This document shows positions 54,882-63,103 of a DNA stretch of 64,000 nucleotides, in pieces (position 1 is the stretch's first letter; each line of letters starts with the position of its first letter). The stretch spans positions 124,001-188,000 of the forward strand of contig JADJSA010000017.1 of NCBI GenBank assembly GCA_016711925.1, written 5' to 3'. Under the pieces are notes generated by a model, which saw only the letters and a program-made list of their open reading frames with translations, did not search any database and had not been told where the DNA came from. Source of the DNA: Candidatus Methylophosphatis haderslevensis (GTDB taxonomy: Bacteria; Pseudomonadota; Gammaproteobacteria; Burkholderiales; Rhodocyclaceae). The translations under genes were made by a program, and so were the position numbers.

Positions 54882-55744
54882 GCGTAGCGCTCGCGGGGCT
54901 GGCCGCGCGGCTGCCCCGAATCGATCCCCGCCTGTACCAGATCGCCTTCCAGGCCACGCTGCTGTGCATCGGCGTGGTGGCGCGCGATTTCACGCTGCGC
55001 TGGGAGCAGATGGCGCTGGCATTCGCGGCAGGGCTGGCGACCCAGATCTTGTGGACGCGCCTGCTCGGCCTGCCGCGCGTCGGTGTGCTCAGCGCGGTGA
55101 TCACCTGCTTCGGCTTGTCCCTGCTGTTGCGCGCCGACAGCCTGTGGGTGCATCCGCTGGCGGCCTGCCTGGCGCTGTCGGCCAAATTCGTCGTGCGGAT
55201 CAACGGCAAGCACCTGTTCAACCCGGCCAACTTGGGCGTGATCATCGGCATCGGGCTGCTGCCCGGGGCGTGGGTGTCGCCGGGACAATGGGGCAACGAC
55301 CTCGCCTATGCCGTGTGGTTCGTGGCGCTGGGAGCCATCGTGACGCAGCGGGCGCGACGTTGGGACATCAGTTGGACATTCCTCGCCTGCTGGCTCGGAC
55401 TGGTCGCGCTGCGGGTGGCGTGGCTCGGCCAGTCGTGGAACATCTGGTTGCATCAACTGGGCAGCGGCGCGCTGTTGCTGTTCGCCTTTTTCATGATCTC
55501 GGATCCGATGACCATACCCAATCGCAGTACGGGTCGCGCGATCTACGCGCTTGTCGTGGCGATGATTGCCTTTTTCTGGCAGTTCGTGCTGTTCAAGCCG
55601 AACGCGCTGATGTGGGCGCTGTTTGTCGCCACGCCGCTGGTGCCACTGCTCGACCGCTGGCTGCCGGCAAGCCGCTTCGTCTGGCGTGCGCCGGCTTCGT
55701 CGCCCGCTCCCGACAAACGGCTGCATGCGCCGACGCTGGGTTAG
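54878..55744 (+). CDS. RnfD/NqrB-like membrane protein
   Basis: Integral membrane protein of 288 residues with about nine TM helices, related to NQR2/RnfD subunits. The start is GTG inside the stop of the DUF2330 gene (GTGA). Visible landmarks are KFVVRINGKHLFNPANLGVIIG and AFFMISDPMTIPNRSTGRAIYA, the latter resembling the flavin-attachment region (xDxxTxP) in family members. No other Rnf/Nqr subunit is nearby, so this is a stand-alone member; its electron-transfer role is uncertain. Confidence 0.85.
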   Translation: MSVALAGLAARLPRIDPRLYQIAFQATLLCIGVVARDFTLRWEQMALAFAAGLATQILWTRLLGLPRVGVLSAVITCFGLSLLLRADSLWVHPLAACLALSAKFVVRINGKHLFNPANLGVIIGIGLLPGAWVSPGQWGNDLAYAVWFVALGAIVTQRARRWDISWTFLACWLGLVALRVAWLGQSWNIWLHQLGSGALLLFAFFMISDPMTIPNRSTGRAIYALVVAMIAFFWQFVLFKPNALMWALFVATPLVPLLDRWLPASRFVWRAPASSPAPDKRLHAPTLG

Positions 55745-55755
55745 AATACGCGCCC

Positions 55756-56208
55756 ATGCAAACATCACACCATGCCGCTGCAGACAGCGCGCGCCGGCAT
55801 TTCGAACTTCCCGTTCGCGTTTACTACGAAGACACCGATGCCGCGGGCGTGGTCTATTACGCCAACTACCTGCGTTTCCTCGAACGTGCGCGAACCGAGT
55901 GGCTGCGCCACGCCGGTTTCGAGCAGCAAAGGATCATCGATGAACAGCATCTGGTGTTCGTGGTCAAGCGCATCGAAGCCGACTACCATGCGAGCGGCCG
56001 GCTCGACGACGAACTTCGCGTTGAAGTCGCCGTCGACCGGCTGGGCAATGCCAGCCTGGTTTTCGCCCAGCGTGTGCTGCGTGCGGAACAGGTTCTGCTC
56101 GACGCCAGGGTTACCGTGGTCTGCGTCGACATTCGTCGCATGAAGCCGGTGGCAATACCGGCGCCGCTGCGTGAAAAGCTCAGGGAATCACTGAAAGAGC
56201 CTGAATGA
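55756..56208 (+). CDS. ybgC: acyl-CoA thioesterase YbgC
   Basis: Hot-dog thioesterase of 150 residues at the head of the tol-pal cluster. The catalytic segment [30 protein letters not shown] is classic, with the conserved Asp and Tyr, and the C-terminus reads [17 protein letters not shown]. It is known to associate with phospholipid synthesis enzymes in E. coli. Its stop overlaps the tolQ start by 4 nt. Confidence 0.96.
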   Translation: MQTSHHAAADSARRHFELPVRVYYEDTDAAGVVYYANYLRFLERARTEWLRHAGFEQQRIIDEQHLVFVVKRIEADYHASGRLDDELRVEVAVDRLGNASLVFAQRVLRAEQVLLDARVTVVCVDIRRMKPVAIPAPLREKLRESLKEPE

Positions 56209-56882
56209 ACGTTACCCAAGACATGTCGATCCTGTCGCTGATCGCCAATGCCAGCCTGGTGGTCAAGCTGGTGATGGCGCTGCTGGTCGGGGTTTCGCTG
56301 ATGTCGTGGTACTGGATTTTCCGCAAGTGGTTCGCCATCCGGCTCCAGCGCACCAAGACCGACCGCTTCGAGCGCGATTTCTGGAGCGGCGGCGATCTGG
56401 TGGCGCTCTACCAGAGCGCGCGCAACGACCGCCACAACGCCGGCAGCCTGGAACGCATCTTCGAAGCCGGCTTCGGCGAATTCAACAAGCTGCGCGGGCA
56501 GAAGACACACGATGCCGCATCGATCGTGGACGGCGCGCGCCGCGCCATGCGTGCCACGTTTCAGCGCGAACTCGACGACCTCGAGGCGCACCTGGCGTTT
56601 CTTGCCTCGGTCGGTTCGGTGAGCCCGTATGTCGGCCTGTTCGGCACCGTGTGGGGCATCATGCACGCCTTTCGCGGGCTGGGTAACGTCGGCCAGGCCA
56701 CGCTGGCCACCGTCGCACCCGGCATCGCCGAGGCGCTGGTGGCCACGGCGATCGGCCTGTTCGCGGCGATTCCGGCGGTGGTGGCCTACAACCGTTATGC
56801 GCACGACATCGACCGCACGGCGATCCGCTGGGAGAGCTTCATGGAAGAGTTCTCCAACATCCTGCAGCGGCAGATGAAGTAG
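56205..56882 (+). CDS. tolQ: Tol-Pal system motor subunit TolQ
   Basis: Inner-membrane proton-channel subunit of 225 residues with three TM helices: [47 protein letters not shown] and [20 protein letters not shown]. The TM2/TM3 motifs that line the channel are intact. With TolR it energises TolA for outer-membrane constriction at division. Followed by tolR after 16 nt. Confidence 0.97.
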   Translation: MNVTQDMSILSLIANASLVVKLVMALLVGVSLMSWYWIFRKWFAIRLQRTKTDRFERDFWSGGDLVALYQSARNDRHNAGSLERIFEAGFGEFNKLRGQKTHDAASIVDGARRAMRATFQRELDDLEAHLAFLASVGSVSPYVGLFGTVWGIMHAFRGLGNVGQATLATVAPGIAEALVATAIGLFAAIPAVVAYNRYAHDIDRTAIRWESFMEEFSNILQRQMK

Positions 56883-56898
56883 CGACGGATCGTCAGCC

Positions 56899-57306
56899 AT
56901 GCGACAGCGCCGCCTGATGAACGAGATCAACGTCGTGCCCTACATCGACGTGATGCTGGTGCTGCTGGTGATCTTCATGGTCGCCGCGCCGATGATGCAG
57001 CAGACCGGCTCGGTCGACCTGCCGACGGTGGGCAAGCTGCCCAATCCGCCGACCCAGTCGCTGCAGGTGACGGTGAAGTCGGACAAGACGCTGGAATTGC
57101 GGGATGTCGGCCGCGGCAAGGACGGCAAGAAAGTCACCCGCGACCAGCTGGTCGATGAACTGCGCTCCGCGCTCGCGCGCGATGCGCAGATTGCGGTCGC
57201 GATTGCCGCAGACAAGAGCGTCCGTTATGAGGAAGTGATCGCCGCCATGGACGCGGTCAAGGGCGCAGGCATCACCCGGGTGGGCCTGATCGTCGCGCAG
57301 AAATGA
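56899..57306 (+). CDS. tolR: Tol-Pal system subunit TolR
   Basis: Bitopic protein of 135 residues. The helix NEINVVPYIDVMLVLLVIFMVAAP contains the essential proton-handling Asp. The periplasmic ExbD/TolR domain follows (LDLPTV-type VDLPTVGKLPNPP, and VAIAADKSVRYEEVIAAMDAVKGAG). It ends overlapping tolA by 4 nt. Confidence 0.97.
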   Translation: MRQRRLMNEINVVPYIDVMLVLLVIFMVAAPMMQQTGSVDLPTVGKLPNPPTQSLQVTVKSDKTLELRDVGRGKDGKKVTRDQLVDELRSALARDAQIAVAIAADKSVRYEEVIAAMDAVKGAGITRVGLIVAQK

Positions 57307-58148
57307 GCGAACTGGCGGCACCGCGAGGGTTCGGCGACGGCCCGCAGCCGGGCAAGGGCGCCTCGATGGCGCTCACCGTGCTGGTGCATGCGGCGCTCGC
57401 GCTGTTCCTGTTCTACGGCATCAACTGGCAAACGCGGCCGAAGGAATTCTCGGATGTCGAGTTGTACTCGGCGCCGCCGGCGGTTGCCCCGCCGCCGCCG
57501 GTCGAGCGCAGCGAACCGAAGCCGGCGCCGCGCGTGGAACCGAAGCCGGAACCCAAACCCGAGGTGAAGGCGGAGCCAAAGCCCGAGATCGCGCTGCGCG
57601 ACAAGGAAAAGCCGAAACCGGAAGTCAAGCCCAAACCGGTGGAGAAGCCGCCGGTCAAGGAAACGCCGAAAGAAACGGCGAAGGAAGCACCCAAGGAAAA
57701 GCCGCAGCCCAGGCTCGATGCCCGCGACATCGAGCGCATGCGGCTGGATGAAGAACTGACCAGGGAAACGGCGCGCGTCGCCCAGCAGAAGCGCCGTGCC
57801 AACGAGGCGAACGCGCTGGACAGCGAGCTTGCCAAGGTCGGCGAAGCCAGAAGCCGCGCCGCGTCGGGCAAGGCGCTTGCTTCGTGGGTGGAGAAGATCA
57901 AGCTCAAGGTGGGCGGCAACGTGATCGCGCCGTCGGGCCTCAACGGCAATCCGGAAGCGGAATTCGCGGTTTCGCTGCTACCCGACGGCGGACTGATCGA
58001 TGTGAGGCTGAAGAAATCGAGCGGGAACAAGTCGCTCGACGAGGCAATCGAACGAGCGATTCGCAAGTCCGACCCGTTGCCGCGACCCGACGATCCGGCC
58101 GTGTTTCAACGGGAACTCACTCTGAAGATCCGGCCCTACCCCGCCTGA
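57303..58148 (+). CDS. tolA: Tol-Pal system protein TolA
   Basis: Trans-periplasmic linker of 281 residues. An N-terminal TM helix (MALTVLVHAALALFLFYGINW) is followed by a long Pro/Lys/Glu-rich region (about 55-135) of PKPE/KPEV repeats. A helical part (ERMRLDEELTRETARVAQQKRRANEAN) leads to a C-terminal domain (about 195-281; VIAPSGLNGNPEAEFAVSLLPDG) with TonB-like C-terminal fold. It contacts TolQR in the membrane and TolB/Pal in the outer envelope. Shorter than the E. coli protein, as is common in betaproteobacteria. Confidence 0.95.
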   Translation: MSELAAPRGFGDGPQPGKGASMALTVLVHAALALFLFYGINWQTRPKEFSDVELYSAPPAVAPPPPVERSEPKPAPRVEPKPEPKPEVKAEPKPEIALRDKEKPKPEVKPKPVEKPPVKETPKETAKEAPKEKPQPRLDARDIERMRLDEELTRETARVAQQKRRANEANALDSELAKVGEARSRAASGKALASWVEKIKLKVGGNVIAPSGLNGNPEAEFAVSLLPDGGLIDVRLKKSSGNKSLDEAIERAIRKSDPLPRPDDPAVFQRELTLKIRPYPA

Positions 58149-58190
58149 TGCGGGAAGCGGCCGGCGAGCAACGACAATGAAAGGTTCCTG

Positions 58191-59468
58191 ATGCGCAATG
58201 CAACGATGATTCGCCGAGGCTTCCTGGCGCTGCTATTCGGCCTGCTGGCGATGCCCGCCCTCGCCCAGCTCACCATTGAAATCACCGGCACTGGCGCCAA
58301 CCGCATTCCGGTGGCGATCGCCCCGTTCGAAGGCGAAACCGTGCTGCCCAAGGGCGTGACCGATGTCGTCCGCAGCGATCTCGAACGCAGCGGGATGTTC
58401 AAACTGGTGCTCGCGCCCAACGCGCTCGGCGAGACGGCCGCGGTCGATGCGGCCGAGTGGAAGTCGCGCGGCGCGGACGCGCTGGTGGTCGGCACCGTCA
58501 GGCCGGCTGGCGATCGCTTCGAAGTGCGCTTTCGCCTCCACGACACGATGAAGGCGGTGCAACTGGGCGGCCTGAGCCTGTCGATGAGTGCGGCGCAGAA
58601 CCGCGCCACCGGGCACAAGATTGCCGACTTCATCTACGAAAAGCTGGTCGGCGAACCGGGCGTCTTTTCCACCCGCATCGCCTACGTGGTGAAGTCGGGC
58701 TCGCGCTACGAACTTCAGGTGGCCGATGCCGATGGAATGAATGCGCAGACCGCGCTGTCCTCGCCCGAGCCGATCATTTCGCCGACCTGGTCGCCCGACG
58801 GCACTCGGCTGGCCTATGTGTCGTTCGAGAAGAAAAAGCCGGTGATCTACGTGCATTCGGTCGTCACCTCGCAGCGGCAGATCGTCGCCAACTTCAAGGG
58901 CTCCAACAGTGCGCCGGCCTGGTCGCCCGACGGCCGCAAGCTCGGCGTGGTGCTGACCAAGGACGCCGGCTCGCAGATGTACACGGTCAATGCCGACGGT
59001 TCGGGCGTGCAGCGGTTGGCCAGTTCCAGCGGCATCGACACCGAACCGACCTATTCGCCCGACGGCGCTTACATCTACTTCACGTCGGATCGCGGCGGCG
59101 CGCCGCAGATCTACCGCATTTCCGCCAGCGGCGGCGAGGCGCAGCGGGTAACCTTCGACGGCAGCTACAACGTCAGTCCGCACCTGTCGCCCGACGGCAA
59201 GAGCCTGGCCTACGTGACCCGCAACGGCGGCCGCTTCCAGGTCGCGCTGATGGATCTGGCGACCCGCCAGACGCAAATTCTCACCGATTCGGCCAAGGAC
59301 GAGTCGCCGAGCTTCGCGCCCAACGGGCGTATGATCCTGTATGCATCCGAGATCGGCGGGCGCGGCGTTCTTGCCGCAGTGTCGACCGACGGCCGCATCA
59401 AGCAGAAGCTCAGCGTCGCCGCGGCCGACGTCCGGGAACCTGCGTGGGGTCCGCTGCCGAGAAGGTAG
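58191..59468 (+). CDS. tolB: Tol-Pal system beta-propeller TolB
   Basis: Periplasmic protein of 425 residues. Signal peptide FLALLFGLLAMPALAQ, then an N-terminal alpha/beta domain (VAIAPFEGETVLPKGVTDVV). A six-bladed propeller follows, with repeated SPDG motifs (SPTWSPDGTRLAYVS, APAWSPDGRKLGVVL, EPTYSPDGAYIYFTSDRGG, SPHLSPDGKSLAYV). It binds Pal and TolA. Normal length and order. Confidence 0.97.
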   Translation: MRNATMIRRGFLALLFGLLAMPALAQLTIEITGTGANRIPVAIAPFEGETVLPKGVTDVVRSDLERSGMFKLVLAPNALGETAAVDAAEWKSRGADALVVGTVRPAGDRFEVRFRLHDTMKAVQLGGLSLSMSAAQNRATGHKIADFIYEKLVGEPGVFSTRIAYVVKSGSRYELQVADADGMNAQTALSSPEPIISPTWSPDGTRLAYVSFEKKKPVIYVHSVVTSQRQIVANFKGSNSAPAWSPDGRKLGVVLTKDAGSQMYTVNADGSGVQRLASSSGIDTEPTYSPDGAYIYFTSDRGGAPQIYRISASGGEAQRVTFDGSYNVSPHLSPDGKSLAYVTRNGGRFQVALMDLATRQTQILTDSAKDESPSFAPNGRMILYASEIGGRGVLAAVSTDGRIKQKLSVAAADVREPAWGPLPRR

Positions 59469-59513
59469 TCTGCAATGCCCGACGATTTCATGTTTTTTTG
59501 ACGGAGAAACACC

Positions 59514-60065
59514 ATGAACAAGATTGTCCCCGCCCTGCTCGCCGCGATGTTGCTTGCCGCCTGCGGTTCCACCCCCAAGACCGGCGGCGGCGCCGCGATC
59601 GAGGACCGCACGCCGGGTGGTGCCACTTCGTCGCCCGCCGACGGCTCGGCGCCCGGCATCCAGACCATCACGCCGGACGCGACCACCGGTTCGCCGCTGG
59701 CGATCCTCAAGGATCCCAAGAGCATCCTGTCCAAGCGCAGCGTCTATTTCGATTTCGACAGCTACGTGATCAAGGAAGAGCACAAGTCGCTGGTCGAAGC
59801 GCACGGCAAGTTCCTGCGCGAGCATCCGGAGATCAAGATGCTGATCCAGGGCAATGCCGACGAACGCGGCTCGCGCGAGTACAACCTGGCGCTCGGCCAG
59901 AAGCGCGCCGAAGCCGTGCGCAAGGCGCTGACCCTGCTCGGCGCCAAGGACGCGCAGATCGAGGCGGTGAGCCTGGGTGAAGAAAAGCCCAAGAATGCCG
60001 GCCACGACGAAGGCGCCTGGGCCGAGAACCGCCGCGGCGATATGCTTTACACGGGCGAATTCTGA
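59514..60065 (+). CDS. pal: peptidoglycan-associated lipoprotein Pal
   Basis: Outer-membrane lipoprotein of 183 residues with lipobox LLAAMLLAACGS. After a flexible linker comes the OmpA-like peptidoglycan-binding domain: SVYFDFDSYVIKEEHKSLVEAHGKFL and IQGNADERGSREYNLALGQKRAEAVRKAL, with the Asp and Arg that hold diaminopimelate. It ties the outer membrane to peptidoglycan and is released by TolB/TolA cycling. Confidence 0.97.
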   Translation: MNKIVPALLAAMLLAACGSTPKTGGGAAIEDRTPGGATSSPADGSAPGIQTITPDATTGSPLAILKDPKSILSKRSVYFDFDSYVIKEEHKSLVEAHGKFLREHPEIKMLIQGNADERGSREYNLALGQKRAEAVRKALTLLGAKDAQIEAVSLGEEKPKNAGHDEGAWAENRRGDMLYTGEF

Positions 60066-60074
60066 TCGCCCTCG

Positions 60075-60098
60075 CCACGGCACCCACGGGTGCCGTGG
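60075..60098. terminator. hairpin after pal
   Basis: A near-perfect inverted repeat CCACGGCACCC-AC-GGGTGCCGTGG starts 10 nt after the pal stop. There is no T-run behind it on either strand, so it is more likely a mRNA-stabilising or attenuating hairpin that sets high pal relative to cpoB than a true terminator. Confidence 0.5.
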
Positions 60099-60152
60099 CC
60101 TCATCCAGCCGCCCTTTCCGATGAATTCCGTGTTTTCCGACCGATCGCCACC

Positions 60153-60923
60153 ATGAACCTCAGACGATCCGCGCTTGCCGCGCTGTTGGCCGCAAGCGCC
60201 ATTTCCCCGGCAGGCGCCGGCATGTTCGACGACGAGGAAGCGCGCGCCCGCATCGACGCCGTCAAGCGCGAAACCGCCGCGCGCTTCGAGCGCATGGAAA
60301 CGGCGCAGCGCCAGCAGATCGAACTGGCCAACCAGATCGAACTGGTGCGCCAGGACATCTCCAGGCTGCGCGGCCAGGTGGAAGTGCTCACCTACGAACT
60401 CGAATCCGCGCAGAAGCGGCAGAAGGACTTCTACGTCGACCTCGACGACCGCCTGCGCAAGCTCGAGGTCGCCGCCCAGGAGCAGCACGCCAAGGCAGTA
60501 CCCGCTGGCCCGGCAACCAACAATGCCGCCGCCGCTGCCCGGATCGATCCGGTCGAAGAAAGCCGCGACTACGAGGCGGCGCTGACGCTGCTCAAGGGCG
60601 GCAAATACCGCGATGCCGGCAACGCCTTCGAGGGCTTCGTCGGCAAGTATCCCGACAGCCAGTTCCAGGCCTCGGCCAACTACTGGGCCGGCAGCGCGTT
60701 TTACCAGGGGCGCGACTACGCCAAGGCCAACAACTTCTTCGGCAAGGTCGCATCGAACTGGCCCAACGATTCGCGCGCGCCCGACGCCATGCTCGGCCTG
60801 GCCAATGCGCAGGCCGACGGCGGCGACGTCAAGGCGGCCAAGGCGACGCTGCAGTCGCTGGCATCCAAGTACCCGTCGAGCAACGCGGCCCAGGTGGCCA
60901 AGCAGCGCCTGGCGAAGAAGTGA
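60153..60923 (+). CDS. cpoB: cell division coordinator CpoB (YbgF)
   Basis: Periplasmic protein of 256 residues. The signal peptide is LAALLAASAISPAGA, with the mature start at GMFDDEEARARID. An N-terminal coiled coil (about 25-110; RQQIELANQIELVRQDISRLRG) drives trimerisation. Three TPR-like repeats at the C-terminus follow the YbgF pattern (YEAALTLLKGGKYRDAGNAFEGFV, ASANYWAGSAFYQGRDYAKAN, PDAMLGLANAQADGGDVKAAK). It links Tol-Pal to peptidoglycan synthesis. The start is chosen at the ATG before the signal peptide. Confidence 0.95.
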   Translation: MNLRRSALAALLAASAISPAGAGMFDDEEARARIDAVKRETAARFERMETAQRQQIELANQIELVRQDISRLRGQVEVLTYELESAQKRQKDFYVDLDDRLRKLEVAAQEQHAKAVPAGPATNNAAAAARIDPVEESRDYEAALTLLKGGKYRDAGNAFEGFVGKYPDSQFQASANYWAGSAFYQGRDYAKANNFFGKVASNWPNDSRAPDAMLGLANAQADGGDVKAAKATLQSLASKYPSSNAAQVAKQRLAKK

Positions 60924-60962
60924 CGCCCGGCACCTGCCGGGGCATGCGCCGGGTTCGCTTCC

Positions 60963-61643
60963 ATGGCCGAGTCGGCACAAGCAGCCGTTGACCCGCGCGC
61001 CGCGACCCGCGTGCGCCTGACCGAACTGTTCTTCTCGCTGCAGGGCGAGACCAGCCGGGCCGGCCTGCCGACGGTGTTCGTGCGCCTCACCGGCTGCCCG
61101 CTGCGCTGCCGCTGGTGCGACACCGCCTACGCCTTCCACGGCGGCGAAACCGTGAGCGTGGGCGAGATTCTGCAACGGGTCGGCCAGCATGCGCCGCGCC
61201 ACGTCTGCGTCACCGGCGGCGAGCCGCTGGCGCAACCGGGCTGCCTCGATCTGCTCGGCGCTTTGTGCGACGCCGGCTACGCGGTTTCGCTGGAAACCAG
61301 CGGCGCGGTCGACCTTGCCGGCGTCGATGCTCGCGTGTCCAAGGTGATGGATTTAAAGGCGCCGGGCTCGGGCGAACAGGCGAAGAACCGCTGGGACAAC
61401 CTCGCCCTGCTGGGCAGCGGCGACGAACTCAAGATCGTGCTCGCCGACCGCAGCGACTACGAATGGGCGCGCGCGGCGCTGGCCAGCCGCGGCCTGGCCT
61501 CGATCTGCCCGGTGCTGCTGTCGCCGGTGGCCGATACGCTGCCCCCGGCCGAACTGGCGCAATGGATTCTCGACGACCGCCTGCCGGTGCGCATGCAGAT
61601 CCAGTTGCACAAGGTGATCTGGGGCAACGTGCCCGGGCGCTGA
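60963..61643 (+). CDS. queE: 7-carboxy-7-deazaguanine synthase QueE
   Basis: Radical-SAM enzyme of 226 residues that makes the 7-deazaguanine core in queuosine biosynthesis. The substrate loop LTELFFSLQGETSRAGLPTVFVRL precedes the iron-sulfur motif TGCPLRCRWCDTAYAF (CxxxCxxC). Next come the glycine-rich VCVTGGEPLAQ and a C-terminal LPVRMQIQLHKVIWG. It is downstream of cpoB and upstream of queC, the common betaproteobacterial arrangement. Confidence 0.96.
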   Translation: MAESAQAAVDPRAATRVRLTELFFSLQGETSRAGLPTVFVRLTGCPLRCRWCDTAYAFHGGETVSVGEILQRVGQHAPRHVCVTGGEPLAQPGCLDLLGALCDAGYAVSLETSGAVDLAGVDARVSKVMDLKAPGSGEQAKNRWDNLALLGSGDELKIVLADRSDYEWARAALASRGLASICPVLLSPVADTLPPAELAQWILDDRLPVRMQIQLHKVIWGNVPGR

Positions 61644-61718
61644 GCCGCGCGGCGGGAGGTTCTCGGCAGCCCCCCGCCCGGGTATAGTCGACCTGCCCAT
61701 CCCAACCGGAGCCCGTTC

Positions 61719-62396
61719 TTGTCCTCGGCCAATGCGATTGTCCTGCTCTCGGGCGGACTGGATTCGGCCACCGTGCTGGCCGGCGCGGTGGCGCGCGGCT
61801 TCGCCTGTCACGCGCTGTCGTTCGACTACGGCCAGCGCCATCGCGCCGAACTCGCAGCCGCACGGCTGGTGGCGGCGGCGCTGGGCGCGCGGGAGCACCG
61901 CATCGTCGGCATCGACCTCGCGCAGTTCGGCGGCTCCGCGCTGACCGACGCCACGCTGGCGGTGCCGACCCAGGGCGGCGGACCCGGCATTCCGCTCACC
62001 TACGTACCGGCGCGCAACACTGTCATGCTGTCGCTGGCGCTGGCCTGGGCCGAGGTGCTCGGCGCACGCGACATCTTCATCGGTGTCAATGCGGTCGATT
62101 ACTCCGGCTACCCGGACTGCCGGCCCGAATACATCAAGGCGTTCGAGACGATGGCCAACCTGGCGACCAAGGCGGCCGTCGAGGGCGCGCGGATGCACAT
62201 CCACGCGCCGCTGATCGATCTGAGCAAGGCGCAGATCATCCGCAGCGGCCTTGCGCTGGGCGTCGACTATTCGCTCACGGTCTCGTGCTATCAGGCCGAC
62301 GCCGCCGGCCGCGCCTGCGGACTGTGCGACGCTTGCCGCTTGCGCCGCGCCGGCTTTGCCGACGCCGGCCTCGCCGACCCGACCCGCTACGTCTGA
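61719..62396 (+). CDS. queC: 7-cyano-7-deazaguanine synthase QueC
   Basis: ATP-dependent enzyme of 225 residues that converts carboxydeazaguanine to preQ0. It has the PP-loop [15 protein letters not shown], and the [11 protein letters not shown] segment follows. A zinc site at the C-terminus is formed by four cysteines ([21 protein letters not shown]). The start is TTG with CGGAG 9 nt upstream; no ATG is available before the PP-loop. Confidence 0.96.
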   Translation: MSSANAIVLLSGGLDSATVLAGAVARGFACHALSFDYGQRHRAELAAARLVAAALGAREHRIVGIDLAQFGGSALTDATLAVPTQGGGPGIPLTYVPARNTVMLSLALAWAEVLGARDIFIGVNAVDYSGYPDCRPEYIKAFETMANLATKAAVEGARMHIHAPLIDLSKAQIIRSGLALGVDYSLTVSCYQADAAGRACGLCDACRLRRAGFADAGLADPTRYV

Positions 62397-62477
62397 AGCC
62401 ACCGCGCAGCCCGCCTTCATCGCCCGGCCGGCTTTCGCGCTCGAGCTGCAACTTCGGCTGATGATGCGAGATCGAAA

Positions 62478-62506
62478 TTGACACGGGCGCGGCCGCTAAC
62501 TATACT
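62478..62506 (+). promoter_or_regulatory. consensus sigma70 promoter for tRNA-Lys genes
   Basis: Perfect TTGACA (-35), 17-nt spacer and TATACT (-10), 36 nt upstream of the first tRNA-Lys. A GC-rich stretch right after the -10 (TTCGCCC) resembles the discriminator of stringently controlled stable-RNA promoters. Confidence 0.9.
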
Positions 62507-62542
62507 TCGCCCTCTTTTTTGCGGGACGCGGCCTCACCCTGC

Positions 62543-62618
62543 GGGTCGTTAGCTCAGTTGGTAGAGCAGCGGACTTTTAATCCGTTGGTCGCGTGTTCGA
62601 GTCACGCACGACCCACCA
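62543..62618 (+). tRNA. tRNA-Lys (TTT)
   Basis: A 76-nt cloverleaf with acceptor GGGTCGT/ACGACCC, discriminator A and encoded CCA. The anticodon loop CTTTTAA gives TTT (codon AAA, and AAG by wobble), and the T arm contains GTTCGAGTC. Confidence 0.97.
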
Positions 62619-62660
62619 GAGTCCGCCCCCGGCAGCGTGCCGCGTGCAGAACCGAACAAT

Positions 62661-62736
62661 GGGTTGTTAGCTCAGTTGGTAGAGCAGCGGACTCTTAATC
62701 CGTAGGTCGAGTGTTCGAGCCACTCACAACCCACCA
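62661..62736 (+). tRNA. tRNA-Lys (CTT)
   Basis: A 76-nt cloverleaf nearly identical in its 5' half to the preceding tRNA-Lys. Acceptor GGGTTGT/ACAACCC, discriminator A and CCA are encoded. The anticodon loop CTCTTAA gives CTT (codon AAG). It lies 42 nt behind the first tRNA and is followed by a strong terminator. Confidence 0.97.
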
Positions 62737-63103
62737 AAAACGACGCCGAATCAACTGGTTACGTTGATTCGGCGTTTTCATTTGTCATTTTTCAGCGTTG
62801 CACACTCATTACACACTTCCGAGCCGACGAATGCGGAAATCCTGACATATCAGGTCATTAGGTGTGACATTCTTGGATTGTTTTTCCGGAATCGATCGTG
62901 ATTCAATCGCAAAATCGCAAGCATCTGAGGAGTGGACGTGTCGCAGCGCGCACAGCATCGATATCGCGACGGTGACGTTGTACTCTATTGTTGACGCGCG
63001 AGCGAAAGTACCCAGTTTTGTAAGGTGGTGCGCGTTGAAAATTACCCAGGGTGATTTACCTTCGCTGCTCATTTGTTGAGCAGGGATAAAGGAGATGATC
63101 ACC
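62737..63103. other. low-GC spacer between tRNA-Lys and istA
   Basis: This 367-nt stretch holds the tRNA terminator (62743-62778), then about 210 nt of low-GC sequence (62779-62988) with no supported gene, and the left end of the IS21-type element. The change in composition directly behind a tRNA gene fits a site of past insertion, but no integrase remnant is visible. Confidence 0.55.
62743..62778 (+). terminator. Rho-independent terminator after tRNA-Lys
   Basis: A perfect 13-bp stem ACGCCGAATCAAC / GTTGATTCGGCGT with a 7-nt loop, followed by TTT, 7 nt after the tRNA-Lys(CTT) 3' end. Ends the tRNA-Lys transcription unit. Confidence 0.88.

Noticed and set aside
52967..55744. A 925-codon plus-strand frame that would fuse the DUF2330 region to the RnfD-like protein.
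   Set aside because: The first two-thirds is the out-of-frame shadow of the cytochrome and DUF2330 genes; only the part from the GTG at 54878 has membrane-protein character.
58233..61235. Minus-strand open frame of 1000 codons opposite tolB, pal and cpoB.
   Set aside because: Spans three certain genes and their spacers on the other strand; composition is typical of a GC-rich shadow.
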